A stretch of 64,000 bases of DNA from CAYRPN01 sp964426135 (GCA_964426135.1 CAYRPN010000008.1:15317-79316), one strand, 5' to 3'. Counted from the stretch's first letter, positions 54,064 through 63,421 are shown. Made by a program: numbers and translations. The notes: generated by a model not told the origin, from the letters alone.

Positions 54064-55251
54064 ATGAATGGCATGAGTTCATCCGCCGCCACTGCACTTT
54101 CTGCGATCCCCGACATCGATCTGGAGGCGGAGTTTCCGATCCTGCGCGAGATGGACTTCTTCAACCACGCGGGGGTCGGGCCGATCAGTCATCGCGCCGC
54201 CGAGGCGCTGCGCCAGTTCGCCATGGAGGCTGAACGCTTCTCGTATGTCGACCAAGGTTGGTACAAGGGGGTGCGCGAAGTGAAACGGCTGGCGGCGCGG
54301 CTCATCAACGCTGCCGGCGGCGAGAACGAGATCGCCTTCGTCGCCAACACTTCCACGGGCATCAGCATGATCGCCAAGGGATTTCCCTGGCGGTCCGGCG
54401 ACAACGTGGTCATCACCAACGTCGAATATCCCGCCAACCGTTATCCGTGGGAAGACCTGAAACGCTTCGGCGTCGACATGATCGAGGTGAAGCAACTGCC
54501 CGACGGCACGATTGATCTCGAAGACATTGTCGATGCCGTCGATGATCGCACGCGCATCGTGGCGGTGTCGCATGTGCAGTACGCCTCGGGTTGCCGGATC
54601 GAACTCAAGCCGATCGCGGACACGGTGCATCGCGCCGGCGGATATCTGTGCGTCGATGCGATCCAGAGCATGGGCGTGCTGCCGGTGGATGTGAAGGCGA
54701 TGGGCATCGACTTCCTCGCGGCCGACGGGCACAAGTGGCTGGTCGCGCCGGAAAGCGCGGGCGTGCTTTACGTGCAGGACGATCTGATCGAGATGCTGCA
54801 TCCGAATGTCGTCGGCTGGATGAACATGGTGAACAGCGGCGATTACGGCAACTACCAGTTCAAGTTCGAGCCGACTGCCCGGCGGTTTGAGCCGGGCAGC
54901 TACAACGTCGCGGGGATTCACGCACTGGGCGGCAGCCTGGAACTGCTGCTGGAGGTGGGCATCGACCGTGTGTGGTCGCGGGTGGAGGCACTGACGACGC
55001 GCCTGTGCGATGGGCTGCGAAGCAAGAGTTACCGCGTGTTCAGCCCGTGCGGCAACGGGCAGCGCAGCGGCATCGTGACGTTCGATCCGCCGTTGAGTTC
55101 AGTGCGAGCAACACCGGCGCTGCCGCAGATCGTGGCGGACTTGAAGAAGCAGAAGATCGAGATTGTGATCCGCGAGCGCCGGCTGCGGGCAAGCCCGCAT
55201 TTCTACAACTCGCTGGAACAGATCGACAGGCTGGTCGCGGCGTTGCCGTGA
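54064..55251 (+). CDS. class V PLP-dependent aminotransferase (cysteine desulfurase-like fold)
   Basis: 395 residues. MDFFNHAGVGPISHRAAEAL is the start typical of class V enzymes, VANTSTGISMIAKG the cofactor phosphate site, D198 in YLCVDAIQSMGV, and the Schiff-base lysine K224 in AADGHKWLVAPESAGVLYV. RRFEPGSYNVAGIHALGGSLELL is the dimer segment. The desulfurase Cys loop is not apparent, so it is more likely an isopenicillin-N-epimerase-like or lyase type. It could start at 54064 or at the ATG at 54073. Confidence 0.9.
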   Translation: MNGMSSSAATALSAIPDIDLEAEFPILREMDFFNHAGVGPISHRAAEALRQFAMEAERFSYVDQGWYKGVREVKRLAARLINAAGGENEIAFVANTSTGISMIAKGFPWRSGDNVVITNVEYPANRYPWEDLKRFGVDMIEVKQLPDGTIDLEDIVDAVDDRTRIVAVSHVQYASGCRIELKPIADTVHRAGGYLCVDAIQSMGVLPVDVKAMGIDFLAADGHKWLVAPESAGVLYVQDDLIEMLHPNVVGWMNMVNSGDYGNYQFKFEPTARRFEPGSYNVAGIHALGGSLELLLEVGIDRVWSRVEALTTRLCDGLRSKSYRVFSPCGNGQRSGIVTFDPPLSSVRATPALPQIVADLKKQKIEIVIRERRLRASPHFYNSLEQIDRLVAALP

Positions 55252-55277
55252 GATGGCGCGGATGACGCAGCCTCAGC

Positions 55278-55549
55278 AAGAGCCGCGCACGAAGTAAGGA
55301 GCGTGACCGAATTAACTTCCCGATTTAGCCGGCGGGCAAGCCCGCCGAGACGCCCTCGGCGGGCAAGCCCGCCGGCTAAATGGGGGACCGGCAATTCGCG
55401 AAGTTATTTCGCCCCATTCCTAAGCGGGGTTCGCAGCTTTCTTTACGATCTGAGCCTTTCTTGCGCGGCCAGACCACATGCTCGGCCCCTCAGCGCGAAA
55501 GCGGCCTGCGTGGAAGCTGAAGAAACGCTTACTTCGTGCGCGGCTCCTT
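55278..55549. repeat. nested palindromic element
   Basis: Outer arms AAGAGCCGCGCACGAAGTAA (55278) and TTACTTCGTGCGCGGCTC (55529), almost perfect inverted repeats. Inside are a TIR element (55293-55425; AAGGAGCGTGACCGAATTAA to AAGTTATTTCGCCCCATTCC) and an inverted pair of TTTAGCCGGCGGGC hairpins (55322-55381). The whole gap 55252-55726 (475 bp) has no gene. Confidence 0.75.
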
Positions 55550-55726
55550 TGATAGCCATGAGCAAACCGGGCTGGATTGAATCCTGGCGGCGGGGCCGAG
55601 TCCGCGCAGCCCCGGCACAATGAGCAGGACGGCGCCGGGGCGTCGAAGACTTCGCCCCAGCGATCCAGCTATTCACACTTGGACACGACTGCATTGCGGC
55701 GCGATGCAGCCGGAGCGGCGACCGCC

Positions 55727-56479
55727 CTACGCAAAGCCCGACGCGCGAAACGCATGCCCGGCGACCGCGGCAGCCGCGACCGCCGCGGTCTCGATGCGCA
55801 GGATGTGCGGCCCCAGCGACCACGGCAGGCAACCGGCGGCGATCGCCTCGGCGCGCTCTTCGTCGGTGAACCCGCCTTCGGGACCGATGAGGATCAGCGC
55901 GCTCGCCAAGTTCCTCGATGTGCCCGCGTCTACGCCCGGCGTCGCGCCGGAGAACGCGTCGGCGGCGATCATCGCAGTGCCGCCAGGATCAGCCAACAAT
56001 CGCACGCCGTGGTCCTTCGCTCCCAGCAGCGACGCGAAGTCGGTGGGCTGATCGACCTGCATGAACCACGCACGCCCGCACTGCTTGGCGGATTCGATCG
56101 CGGCCCTCTGGAACTTCTCGATCTTGGTGTCGCGCGGGTCGACCACGCTGCGCCGGCTGCGCAGCGGGATCAGCCTGTTCACGCCGAGCTGGCTTAGTTG
56201 TTCGACCATCGCGTCGGCGCGCGGGCCTTTGGGAATCGCGGATGCGATGTCGATGCGAGGCGAGGGCGGCGGGGCGGCCGCGACCTGTGCGATGCTCACC
56301 CTCACGCCGCGCCCGAGGCTTGCAATGCTGCCGCACGCCACGTGTCCACAGCCGTCGAGCAGTTCCACCGCATCGCCGATGGCAAGGCGCAGCACCCTGG
56401 CGGCGTGATGCGATTCATCGCGGTCAAGCTCGACGGTTGTTCCGGGCTGCACGGGATGAGGAAAGTGAAATCGGTGCAT
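55727..56479 (-). CDS. rsmE: 16S rRNA (uracil-1498-N3)-methyltransferase
   Basis: 250 residues, the usual length, of the SPOUT superfamily. The N-terminal PUA-like part has MHRFHFPHPVQPG and DESHHAARVLRLAIGDAVELLDG. The knot carries LILIGPEGGFTDEERA and LGPHILRIETAAVAAAAV, the SAM-binding trefoil signatures of RsmE. It methylates U1498 of 16S rRNA. Start at 56479; the upstream frame overlaps a hairpin. It follows skp on the same strand after 158 bp that include a REP hairpin. Confidence 0.95.
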   Translation of the reverse strand: MHRFHFPHPVQPGTTVELDRDESHHAARVLRLAIGDAVELLDGCGHVACGSIASLGRGVRVSIAQVAAAPPPSPRIDIASAIPKGPRADAMVEQLSQLGVNRLIPLRSRRSVVDPRDTKIEKFQRAAIESAKQCGRAWFMQVDQPTDFASLLGAKDHGVRLLADPGGTAMIAADAFSGATPGVDAGTSRNLASALILIGPEGGFTDEERAEAIAAGCLPWSLGPHILRIETAAVAAAAVAGHAFRASGFA

Positions 56480-56550
56480 GTCGAGGAAAGAACAAAACCC
56501 AGTCATGGTCATGACTGGGCTTTGGGATCGATGTTCGGATTGCTGGACGG

Positions 56551-56639
56551 AACGGGGCAAGCCCCGTCGCTAAACGCCGCGTTGCGATCGTGCGCCACGC
56601 CATGCGCCGCGATCGCGCGCCACGCCGCGTGCCGCGATC
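56551..56639. repeat. REP-like hairpin and 25-bp tandem repeat
   Basis: ACGGGGCAAGCCCCGTCGCT then AAACGC (GCTAAA-foot hairpin, 56551-56577), followed by imperfect tandem units GCGATCGTGCGCCACGCC and GCGATCGCGCGCCACGCC (56583-56639), between skp and rsmE. Confidence 0.65.
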
Positions 56640-57258
56640 ACTTGCCGTCTTTGGTCGGGGCGGGAGCCGGGGTGCCGCCGGCCTGGAACTCGTTGTTCAT
56701 GCGCTGGATCACTTCGTCGGTCAGGTCCAGCTCGTCCGCCGACCAGAGCACCTTGCGGGCGCCGATGACGGCGCTGATCTGCTCGGGCTTGGTGATCTGG
56801 CCGAGGTTGACCGTCGGCTCCTTGAAGAGCACAAGCTTGTAGCCGCCGGCGGAGGCGACGCGACCGATGGCGCCGACCATCTTGGCGTAGATGTTTTCGA
56901 TGCGGATGGCGCGCTCGCGGTTGAGCTTGCCCTGCTGGAACTGCAGCCAGACCTGGCGATCCAGGGCGGCACGCTCCAGCTCTTCCTGCTTCTTGTCGAA
57001 TGCCGGAGTGCCGGCGGCGAGGATGCTCAGATCCTGCTGCAATTCCTTCAGCTTGCCGGCGCGCTTGTTGTCCTCGGACTTGACCACGTCGGCCTGCGTC
57101 TGCAGTTCCGCTTCGACCTGCACCTTTTCCTTCAGGGCGTCGAACGCCTTCTGCACATCCACCACCGCCACCGTGGATTTCTGGGCATGGACGTTGCCGC
57201 TGACACCGACGAAAGCGGCCAGCACAGCCGCGACCATGAAGCTTTGACGAGTCAACAT
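56638..57258 (-). CDS. skp: OmpH/Skp family periplasmic chaperone
   Basis: 206 residues with a signal peptide (MLTRQSFMVAAVLAAFVGVSGNVHA). VAVVDVQKAFDALKEKVQVE is the OmpH start, followed by long alpha-helical segments (LKELQQDLSILAAGTPAFDKKQEELERAALDRQVWLQ) forming the tentacles, and a C-terminal beta segment (GYKLVLFKEPTVNLGQ). It escorts unfolded outer-membrane proteins to BamA, whose gene lies directly upstream on the same strand. GGAG stands before the ATG at 57258. Confidence 0.9.
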   Translation of the reverse strand: MLTRQSFMVAAVLAAFVGVSGNVHAQKSTVAVVDVQKAFDALKEKVQVEAELQTQADVVKSEDNKRAGKLKELQQDLSILAAGTPAFDKKQEELERAALDRQVWLQFQQGKLNRERAIRIENIYAKMVGAIGRVASAGGYKLVLFKEPTVNLGQITKPEQISAVIGARKVLWSADELDLTDEVIQRMNNEFQAGGTPAPAPTKDGK

Positions 57259-57452
57259 TGAAATCTCCGTGATAAGGGTTCGTTCCGCGCCCCGCATCCT
57301 TCGACGCGGGGCAAACATTCTAAGGAAGCCGGCATCGCCTGCAAACGGGCGAGGGTTCGCACTCGAACAAGTAGTACCCGGTCACGGTCGAGAGGTTCGG
57401 CAATTGAAAACTGAAAATTGAAAATTTTCAATTGCAAATTGGCTCGGATCAC

Positions 57453-59936
57453 TCAGAACGGCAGCGCCAGGTCGAATGAGAAGAACTGCGTCTCGTCACC
57501 ATCTTCCTTGCGAAGCGGGATCGCGAAGTCCAGGGCGAAAGGCGCCTGGCCCAGGAAAGGAATTTTGATGCGGATGCCGGCTCCGACCGCGACGCGATAC
57601 TCGTCGAACCCGAAATCTTTCTGGACGGTGCCGCTGTCGACGAAGACGACGGCCCGCAGCAGATCCTGGTAGATAGGCCAGTTGTACTCGAAGCCGGCAA
57701 GGAAGAGGAAATCGCCGCCGACCGGGTCATCGCCGAGGGTGCCGGTGTCGTTGCGAATGCCGCGCGGGCCCACGCCGCGGAATTCAAAACCCCGGAAGCT
57801 GCGGTGGCCGCCGGCGTAAAGGCGTTCGAAGACCGGCACGTCGGAGATTTCGTGCGGGCCGCCCAACGCGTCGTTCACGATCTTGGTCTTGCCGTCGACG
57901 ATGTAGCCCATTTCGGCGCGGAAGCTGAGCACGGTGGCGCGGCCGAAGAAATCCTCGTCCACTTTCCAGTACTTGTGAAACTCGGCGCTGATTTTGGTGA
58001 AGTCGTAGTTGCCGCCGATCACGCCCACCCGCTCCACGCCCATCTCCCAGACGCTGCCCTGCGTGGGGAACACCCGGCTGTTCGTCGTGTCGTGGGTGAT
58101 GGAGAATCCCAGCGCGGTCAGGTCGCTGCTGCCGGCGACGTCAAACACATCGATTGGCGCGAAGGGTTCGACGTCGTCGATATTGATCCGGTCGAAGCGC
58201 GGCGTGACCTGCGCCCGCCAGTGGTCGCCGAAGATGTGTCCGACGGAGAGGGAGCCGCCGGCGCGCTGCTCGTCCCAGTCTTCGCGTTCCCGGTCGAAGT
58301 AGCGCAGGCGCACATCGAAGAAGAACGGCGATTCGAGGAAATACGGCTCGCGGAAGCGCACCGAGTAGTTGCTGAAATCGTTGCCCGGCTGCAGCGTCAG
58401 CGAGAAGAACTGCCCGGCCCCGCGGAACGCCTTGCCGGCGAAGAGCTCGCCCAGGTCATCCGGAAAGTCGGCGATGTCGAAGTTCTTCTGCACCAGGTCG
58501 ATGGCGCCGATCACGCCCGCATCGCTGCTCACCGCGGCGCCGAAGCTGAGCGTGCCGGGACGGGCCGTCTCCTCCACATCGACCAGCACGGAACGGGCTT
58601 CGTCGTTCGAATCGCCGAGCACGGTGATCGTCGCCTGGTCAAACAGCGGCGACTCGCGGAGCCGGCGCTGCGAGAGTTCGATGCCCGCGCGATCAAAGCG
58701 GCGCCCCGGCTCCAATCCGCGCAGCTCGCGGATGACGACGTTGTCCCGCGTGATCTCGTTGCCGCGAAGTTCGATCTTGTCCACGAAGTGCGGCTTGCCT
58801 TCGCGCAGGCGGACGATCACATCCACCTTCGCGTCCTTGGTGTGGAATATGCGGTCCAGGCCTTCCTTGCCGTCGGCTTTGAACAGCCGCACATCGATGT
58901 AGCCGAGCTTGCCGTAGAGATCGTAGACCGCCGTCTGGCTGCGCCTCACCTTGTCCGCCGCGAACACGTCCCCGACCTTCAGCGGCATCGCTTCGAGAAT
59001 CTGCTCCGTGGAGAAAATCTGGTTGCCTTCCACCTTGATCGAGCCGACCGTGTGAAGCTGGCCTTCCTCGACGACGAAGACGATCACCGCGTCCTTCTCA
59101 TCCGGCGAAATGTCCACGCGGTACCCCGCATCCGCTTCGAGGTAGCCGCGGTCGCGGTAGAAATCGCGGATGCGAGCCTTGTCCCCGTCGAGCGTGTCGC
59201 GGTTCAGGCTGCCGGAACGGAAGATGAGGAACGACGTCTCGCTCTTGATCTGCCCGCTCAGTTCCTTGCCGGAGAACATCGTGTTGCCTTCGTAGCGGAT
59301 GTCGCGGATCGCCAGCAGCGGCCCTTCGCGCACGCGGAAGATCAGCACGCTCTGATCCTTCAGCGCCTCCTTGTCGGTGGAGACATCGACCTGGAAATAG
59401 CCTTCCTTCTGGTACGCATCCTTGATGCGCTGAATGCTCTTGTCGATGAGAAAATCGTCCGCGCCGTCGCCGGCACGAAGAACGACGTGGCCCGGCACCC
59501 AGCCGTTGGAACCCTCGTAACCCAGAATTTTCTCGTCGGAAAATTCCTTGTTGCCGATGACGCGCACATCCGACAGCAGAGGCAGTTCGTCGACCACGAA
59601 GGTCAGCGCGACGCTGCCGTCGTTCTGCGGCATCACCTGCGCGGTGACGGTCTTGAACTGCCCCAGGTGCGTGAGCCGGCGGATGTCCTCCTCGACGCCC
59701 TTGGGATCGTAGGGATTGCCCTTGATGGAGCGAATCTGGTTGAACACCAGCGCCTCCTTGACGCGCTTGATCCCGGTGACTTTGACCGCGGAAATGGGAC
59801 GGTTCGCCAGGTCCACGCCCTGTTGCGCAGCCACGGCCGCCCCGGCTTCGCCCGGCAGCAACGCTCCGAAGACCGACGCGAGCATCAGAACCAGCGTGAC
59901 CGAATTGCACCACAACCGACCGCGTGTCGTGTTCAA
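57453..59936 (-). CDS. bamA: outer membrane protein assembly factor BamA
   Basis: 827 residues. Signal peptide (SVTLVLMLASVFGALLPGEAGA), then five POTRA domains beginning ISAVKVTGIKRVKEALVFNQIRS, PLLSDVRVIGNKEFSDEKILG, LLAIRDIRYEGNTMFSGKEL, QLHTVGSIKVEGNQIFSTEQIL and PHFVDKIELRGNEITRDNVV. The Omp85 barrel ends in Phe (FFSFDLALPF), the outer-membrane signal, and the conserved VRF/Y barrel segments are present. It inserts outer-membrane proteins. The start is taken as the TTG at 59936, with AGGGG in front; a TTG at 59966 is also in frame. skp follows 194 bp later. Confidence 0.96.
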   Translation of the reverse strand: MNTTRGRLWCNSVTLVLMLASVFGALLPGEAGAAVAAQQGVDLANRPISAVKVTGIKRVKEALVFNQIRSIKGNPYDPKGVEEDIRRLTHLGQFKTVTAQVMPQNDGSVALTFVVDELPLLSDVRVIGNKEFSDEKILGYEGSNGWVPGHVVLRAGDGADDFLIDKSIQRIKDAYQKEGYFQVDVSTDKEALKDQSVLIFRVREGPLLAIRDIRYEGNTMFSGKELSGQIKSETSFLIFRSGSLNRDTLDGDKARIRDFYRDRGYLEADAGYRVDISPDEKDAVIVFVVEEGQLHTVGSIKVEGNQIFSTEQILEAMPLKVGDVFAADKVRRSQTAVYDLYGKLGYIDVRLFKADGKEGLDRIFHTKDAKVDVIVRLREGKPHFVDKIELRGNEITRDNVVIRELRGLEPGRRFDRAGIELSQRRLRESPLFDQATITVLGDSNDEARSVLVDVEETARPGTLSFGAAVSSDAGVIGAIDLVQKNFDIADFPDDLGELFAGKAFRGAGQFFSLTLQPGNDFSNYSVRFREPYFLESPFFFDVRLRYFDREREDWDEQRAGGSLSVGHIFGDHWRAQVTPRFDRINIDDVEPFAPIDVFDVAGSSDLTALGFSITHDTTNSRVFPTQGSVWEMGVERVGVIGGNYDFTKISAEFHKYWKVDEDFFGRATVLSFRAEMGYIVDGKTKIVNDALGGPHEISDVPVFERLYAGGHRSFRGFEFRGVGPRGIRNDTGTLGDDPVGGDFLFLAGFEYNWPIYQDLLRAVVFVDSGTVQKDFGFDEYRVAVGAGIRIKIPFLGQAPFALDFAIPLRKEDGDETQFFSFDLALPF

Positions 59937-60040
59937 GGGAATCCCCTGTATCGAGGAAAAAGGCAAGCGGGGAGTGTAGCGGTTGCCGGGGAGGGGGTAA
60001 AGCGATTGGGAGCCGTTGGGCGGCGCCCCGCCGTTGCACC

Positions 60041-60068
60041 GTTAGCCCCCGGCTCTGCCGGGGGTTGA
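60041..60068. repeat. GTTAGC-foot hairpin
   Basis: GTTAGCCCCCGGCTCTGCCG then GGGGTTG, in the 318-bp gap between divergent bamA and the DUF1080 fusion gene. Nothing else was recognised in that gap. Confidence 0.6.
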
Positions 60069-60254
60069 TGGAGCGATTGGCTGCGGAGTTCTCGTTGATT
60101 GAGTCTTGACGCAAGATCCTCCCAGCCAGGTGAATTCCATCCGTGCTCGATGGCATGCACCCGAGGTGATTCAGGACAGCCATCCTTGTCGACCCGGTGC
60201 GGGATGTTTAACCTGATCGATAGTCCGAATCGCCCCGCCGACAGGGAACATCTC

Positions 60255-61343
60255 ATGACCTTTCGCCGCCTCTTTCCGATCCTTCTCCTGCTGGCCTTTC
60301 AACCGGCCTTTGCCGAAGACGCGCTGAAAGACCAGCCCGCGCCCAACACCCTTACCGACGCGGAGAAGAAAGACGGCTGGAAGCTCCTCTTCGACGGCAA
60401 GACCACCGCCGGCTGGCGCGGTTACAAGATGAAGGAAATGCCGCCCGGCTGGTCCGTGGAGAACGGCGCGATGTGCAGGCTCAAGGGCGGCGCCGGCGGC
60501 AAAGGCGCCGGCGGCGGCGATGACATCGTCACCGTCGACGAGTACGAGAGCTTCGACCTGAAGATCGAATGGAAGATCGTCGCCAAGGGCAACAGCGGCA
60601 TCCTCTACCACGTCAGCGAGGAACCCGTCACCGCCTGGCACTTCGCACCGGAAATGCAGGTGCTCGACAACGGCCCGTGGGAGAAGCGCGACAAGCGGCA
60701 ACTCGCCGGAGCCTGTTACGACCTCTACGCCCCGGCCAGGGACGCCACGCGCAAGATCGGCCAGTGGAACGAAGCTCGCCTGATCGTCGATGGCCCGAAG
60801 GTGCAGCACTTTCTCAACGGCGAAAAGATGTGCGAGTATGTCCTGTGGAGCGACGACTGGAAGGACCGCGTCAGCAAGAGCAAGTTCAAGGTGCATTCCA
60901 AGTTCGGCACGTTCAAGAAAGGCTTCATCTGCCTGCAGGATCACTCGGACCGGATTGAGTTTCGCAATATCAAGATCAAGGTGATGGAGGGGAAATCCGC
61001 CGCTTCAATCGAAAACGATCCGGGACGGCAGGAGAAAGTCGATCTCACTCAGCTCCTCATGCAAAAACTTGAGAATCGGATTGAGGAACTGAATCTGCAC
61101 ATGAATCGATATCCAACCAAGGCTGAAGGTCTGGATACCCTGATGAAGAAGCCCGCGAACGAAGAGGCGGCTAAGCGCTGGCGCGGCCCGTATGTTGATA
61201 AGGAAGATATCGTGGATGCGTGGGGCAACCGTTTCAACTACGACATCGGCAAGGAAGGCATGTGCTTCAAGCTCTGGTCTAACGGCCCTGACGGCAAGAG
61301 CGGCTCGAAAGACGACATCCGCAACTGGATCGAAGACCAATGA
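60255..61343 (+). CDS. exported fusion of DUF1080 hydrolase-like domain and GspG pseudopilin-like domain
   Basis: 362 residues with a signal peptide (RRLFPILLLLAFQPAFA). Residues ~36-245 are DUF1080 (WKLLFDGKTTAGWRGYKMKEMPPGW, DLKIEWKIVAKGNSGILYHV, GQWNEARLIVDGPKVQHFLNGE, GFICLQDHSDRIEFRNIKIK). Residues ~262-358 match the globular part of type II secretion pseudopilin GspG: LENRIEELNLHMNRYPTKAEGLDTL, WRGPYVDKEDIVDAWGNRFNYD, LWSNGPDGKSGSKDDIRNW. There is no prepilin N-terminus; the second domain is joined downstream by a short linker. The domains are clear; the combined role is unknown. Its stop overlaps an ATG 4 bp into the next frame. Confidence 0.85.
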   Translation: MTFRRLFPILLLLAFQPAFAEDALKDQPAPNTLTDAEKKDGWKLLFDGKTTAGWRGYKMKEMPPGWSVENGAMCRLKGGAGGKGAGGGDDIVTVDEYESFDLKIEWKIVAKGNSGILYHVSEEPVTAWHFAPEMQVLDNGPWEKRDKRQLAGACYDLYAPARDATRKIGQWNEARLIVDGPKVQHFLNGEKMCEYVLWSDDWKDRVSKSKFKVHSKFGTFKKGFICLQDHSDRIEFRNIKIKVMEGKSAASIENDPGRQEKVDLTQLLMQKLENRIEELNLHMNRYPTKAEGLDTLMKKPANEEAAKRWRGPYVDKEDIVDAWGNRFNYDIGKEGMCFKLWSNGPDGKSGSKDDIRNWIEDQ

Positions 61344-61414
61344 CCGCCCTTGTTGCCCACCGACGCATTGAACCCACGCACGATTTTCAGCCAACCTTTC
61401 GACGGATGACAACC

Positions 61415-62614
61415 ATGAACAAGCAACGATGGACGTTTCGGAAAACGCCGCGCCAATTTCACCCCGCGATCCTCGCACTGCTCGCCCTCTCACTTGCGTC
61501 CTCGCCACTTCATGCCGCCGAGCCAACCGCCTCGGCGGAAATCGCCGCCGCGCTGCAGCCGTTCGTGGAGAAGAACACGCTCGCCGGCGCCGTGGCCGTC
61601 GTCGCGGACAAGGACAGGATCATCAGCCTTAACACCGCGGGCTTCGCCGACATCGCGGCCAAGCAGCCCATGCCCGCCGACGCCATGTTCTGGATCGCTT
61701 CGCAGACCAAGGCGATCACCGGCGCGGGCCTGATGATCCTCGTCGATGAAGGCAAGGTGAAGCTCGACGATCCCATCGAGAAGTTCCTGCCGGAGTTCAA
61801 GGACCTCTGGCTCACCGACAAGCGCGAGCCGACGCAACTCACGCTCAAGCGCCCCGCCACGAAAATCACCGTCCGCCAGATCATGAGCCACACCAGCGGC
61901 ATGCCGTTCAAGTCGGCCTTGGAAGACCCCACGCTCGACATGCTCTACCTGCGCGATGCCGTGCGAAGCTACGCCATCACGCCGCTGCTGCACGAGCCGG
62001 GCAGCAAATATCTCTACTCCAACAGCGGCATCAACACCGGCGGACGCATCATCGAAGTGGTCAGCGGCATGCCTTATGAAGAGTTCATGGAGAAGCGGCT
62101 CTTCGCGCCACTCGGCATGAAGGACACTTCCTTCTGGCTCAGCGACGAACAGACCAAACGCCTCGCCAAAACCTACAAGCCCAACGCCGCCAAGGACAAC
62201 CTGGAGGAATCCAAAATCGGGTACCTCCACTATCCATTCACCGACCGCCGTCGCCAGCCCATGCCCGGCGGCGGCCTGTTCTCCACCGCCACCGATGTCG
62301 CACGGTTCTGCCAGATGGTCCTCAACAAGGGAACGTTCGAAGGCAGGAAAATCCTTTCACCCGAAGCGGTCGCCGCCATGACCAGCAAGCAGACCGGCGA
62401 TGACCTCAAAGACGGCTACGGCATCGGCTTTTCCGTCAGCGGCCCCAACGTCGGCCACGGCGGCGCCTTGGCCACGAACATGAACATCGACACCAAACGC
62501 GGCCTCATCACCGTCTGGCTCGTCCAGCACGCCGGCTTCCCCGGCGACGGCGGCAAAGCCCAGGGCGCGTTCCGCCACGTCGCCGAGACCAGGTTCGACA
62601 AGGCCGCCAGGTGA
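61415..62614 (+). CDS. exported serine hydrolase (class C beta-lactamase/EstB family)
   Basis: 399 residues with a signal peptide (HPAILALLALSLASSPLHAA). The SxxK motif S96-Q-T-K99 is in MFWIASQTKAITGAG, the YxN motif in YLYSNSGINTGGRII, and the third motif in VGHGGALATN. Planctomycete members of this family often sit with glycan-degrading genes and act as esterases or D-aminopeptidases. It follows the DUF1080 fusion gene with 71 bp, so the two may form an operon; an ATG at 61340 overlaps the upstream stop codon. The start was placed at 61415 because the signal peptide begins there. Confidence 0.9.
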   Translation: MNKQRWTFRKTPRQFHPAILALLALSLASSPLHAAEPTASAEIAAALQPFVEKNTLAGAVAVVADKDRIISLNTAGFADIAAKQPMPADAMFWIASQTKAITGAGLMILVDEGKVKLDDPIEKFLPEFKDLWLTDKREPTQLTLKRPATKITVRQIMSHTSGMPFKSALEDPTLDMLYLRDAVRSYAITPLLHEPGSKYLYSNSGINTGGRIIEVVSGMPYEEFMEKRLFAPLGMKDTSFWLSDEQTKRLAKTYKPNAAKDNLEESKIGYLHYPFTDRRRQPMPGGGLFSTATDVARFCQMVLNKGTFEGRKILSPEAVAAMTSKQTGDDLKDGYGIGFSVSGPNVGHGGALATNMNIDTKRGLITVWLVQHAGFPGDGGKAQGAFRHVAETRFDKAAR

Positions 62615-62723
62615 AATCAGCCTCGCCAGTGTCTCCTTCCATTCCAGCCCCATCCCAATCCCGATTGCACCCCTCCGCCAAGCCTGCCGACTGCGGCGTG
62701 CCGGCTCTACCAGTCGCCTTACC

Positions 62724-62828
62724 AAGTGGCCGGCCACCTGACCCCCGGGGGTGATTTCTGCTGCTAAACCACGGACTTGGCTGGGCTTACGATTTGACTG
62801 CCAAAAAGGTAGGACACTTTCCGGCCAC
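62724..62828 (+). repeat. IS-end-like repeat, copy 2 of 2
   Basis: Same blocks as 6219-6327: AAGTGGCCGGCCACCTGACC, GATTTGACTGCC and AAAAAGGTAGGACACTTTCC. Located in the 807-bp gene-free region 62615-63421. No transposase is nearby. Confidence 0.6.
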
Positions 62829-62992
62829 ATTCCCGGCCGCGCTTCTCCTGATGAAAACCACGCGAAAACCTGTCAAAGAACAACCCGGCCCCGGAAGCAG
62901 GCCGACGACAACCTCTACCTTACATTGACCGATCTCCGCAGGAGGTAACAGCCCGCCGGCCAAGCGCATCTTCGGCGTGATGATGCATCGGC

Positions 62993-63405
62993 GTAGGGTG
63001 GGCGCCGCCCTCATCTTTCCCCACATCATCAGATGCGGGAATTGGTTTGAGTTGATGTCTTTCACCCCGGAGGGGTGCAAGAATGTAGCCACGGGTGGAG
63101 CGACGCCGCCTTGGGCGTCGCGTAACCCGTGGAAGCATGAAACGTGTCTTGCTCACCCCGGAGGGGTGAAGGGGTCGAGCCGGCAATTCGAATCTGCCTT
63201 CTTGTTGACCCGCCTGTTCCTCTGCCCCTTCGGGGCAGAAGAAATAAACGAGAACCGCTTTCCACGGGTTGCGCTTCGTCCGCCGGCGCGGACTGCGCTC
63301 CACCCGTGGCTACAACCCGTTGCCCCTTCGGGGCACAAGGCCGCCGACACCTGCGTAGGGGCGTCGCAAAGATGTGGGGAAAGATCAGGGCACCGCCCAC
63401 CCTGT
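62993..63405. repeat. 420-bp multi-palindrome
   Basis: Nested inverted pairs, from outside in: GTAGGGTGGGCGCCGCCCTC and its inverted relative at 63371-63405 (GATGTGGGGAAAGATCAGGG...); TGTAGCCACGGGTGGAGCG (63084) and CGCTCCACCCGTGGCTACA (63296); CGTAACCCGTGGAAGC (63120) and GCTTTCCACGGGTTGCG (63257). CACCCCGGAGGGGTG stands twice, and CCCCTTCGGGGC twice. No coding frame is credible. The layout suggests a large structured RNA or a palindromic mobile element. Confidence 0.75.
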
Positions 63406-63421
63406 GCGGAGGCGGCCCAAG

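Noticed and set aside
57804..60068. 754-codon plus-strand frame opposite bamA
   Set aside because: Antisense shadow without motifs; bamA has signal peptide, POTRA domains and C-terminal Phe.
62751..62948. 65-codon frame downstream of the beta-lactamase-like gene
   Set aside because: It lies in the IS-end-like repeat and has no protein-like composition.
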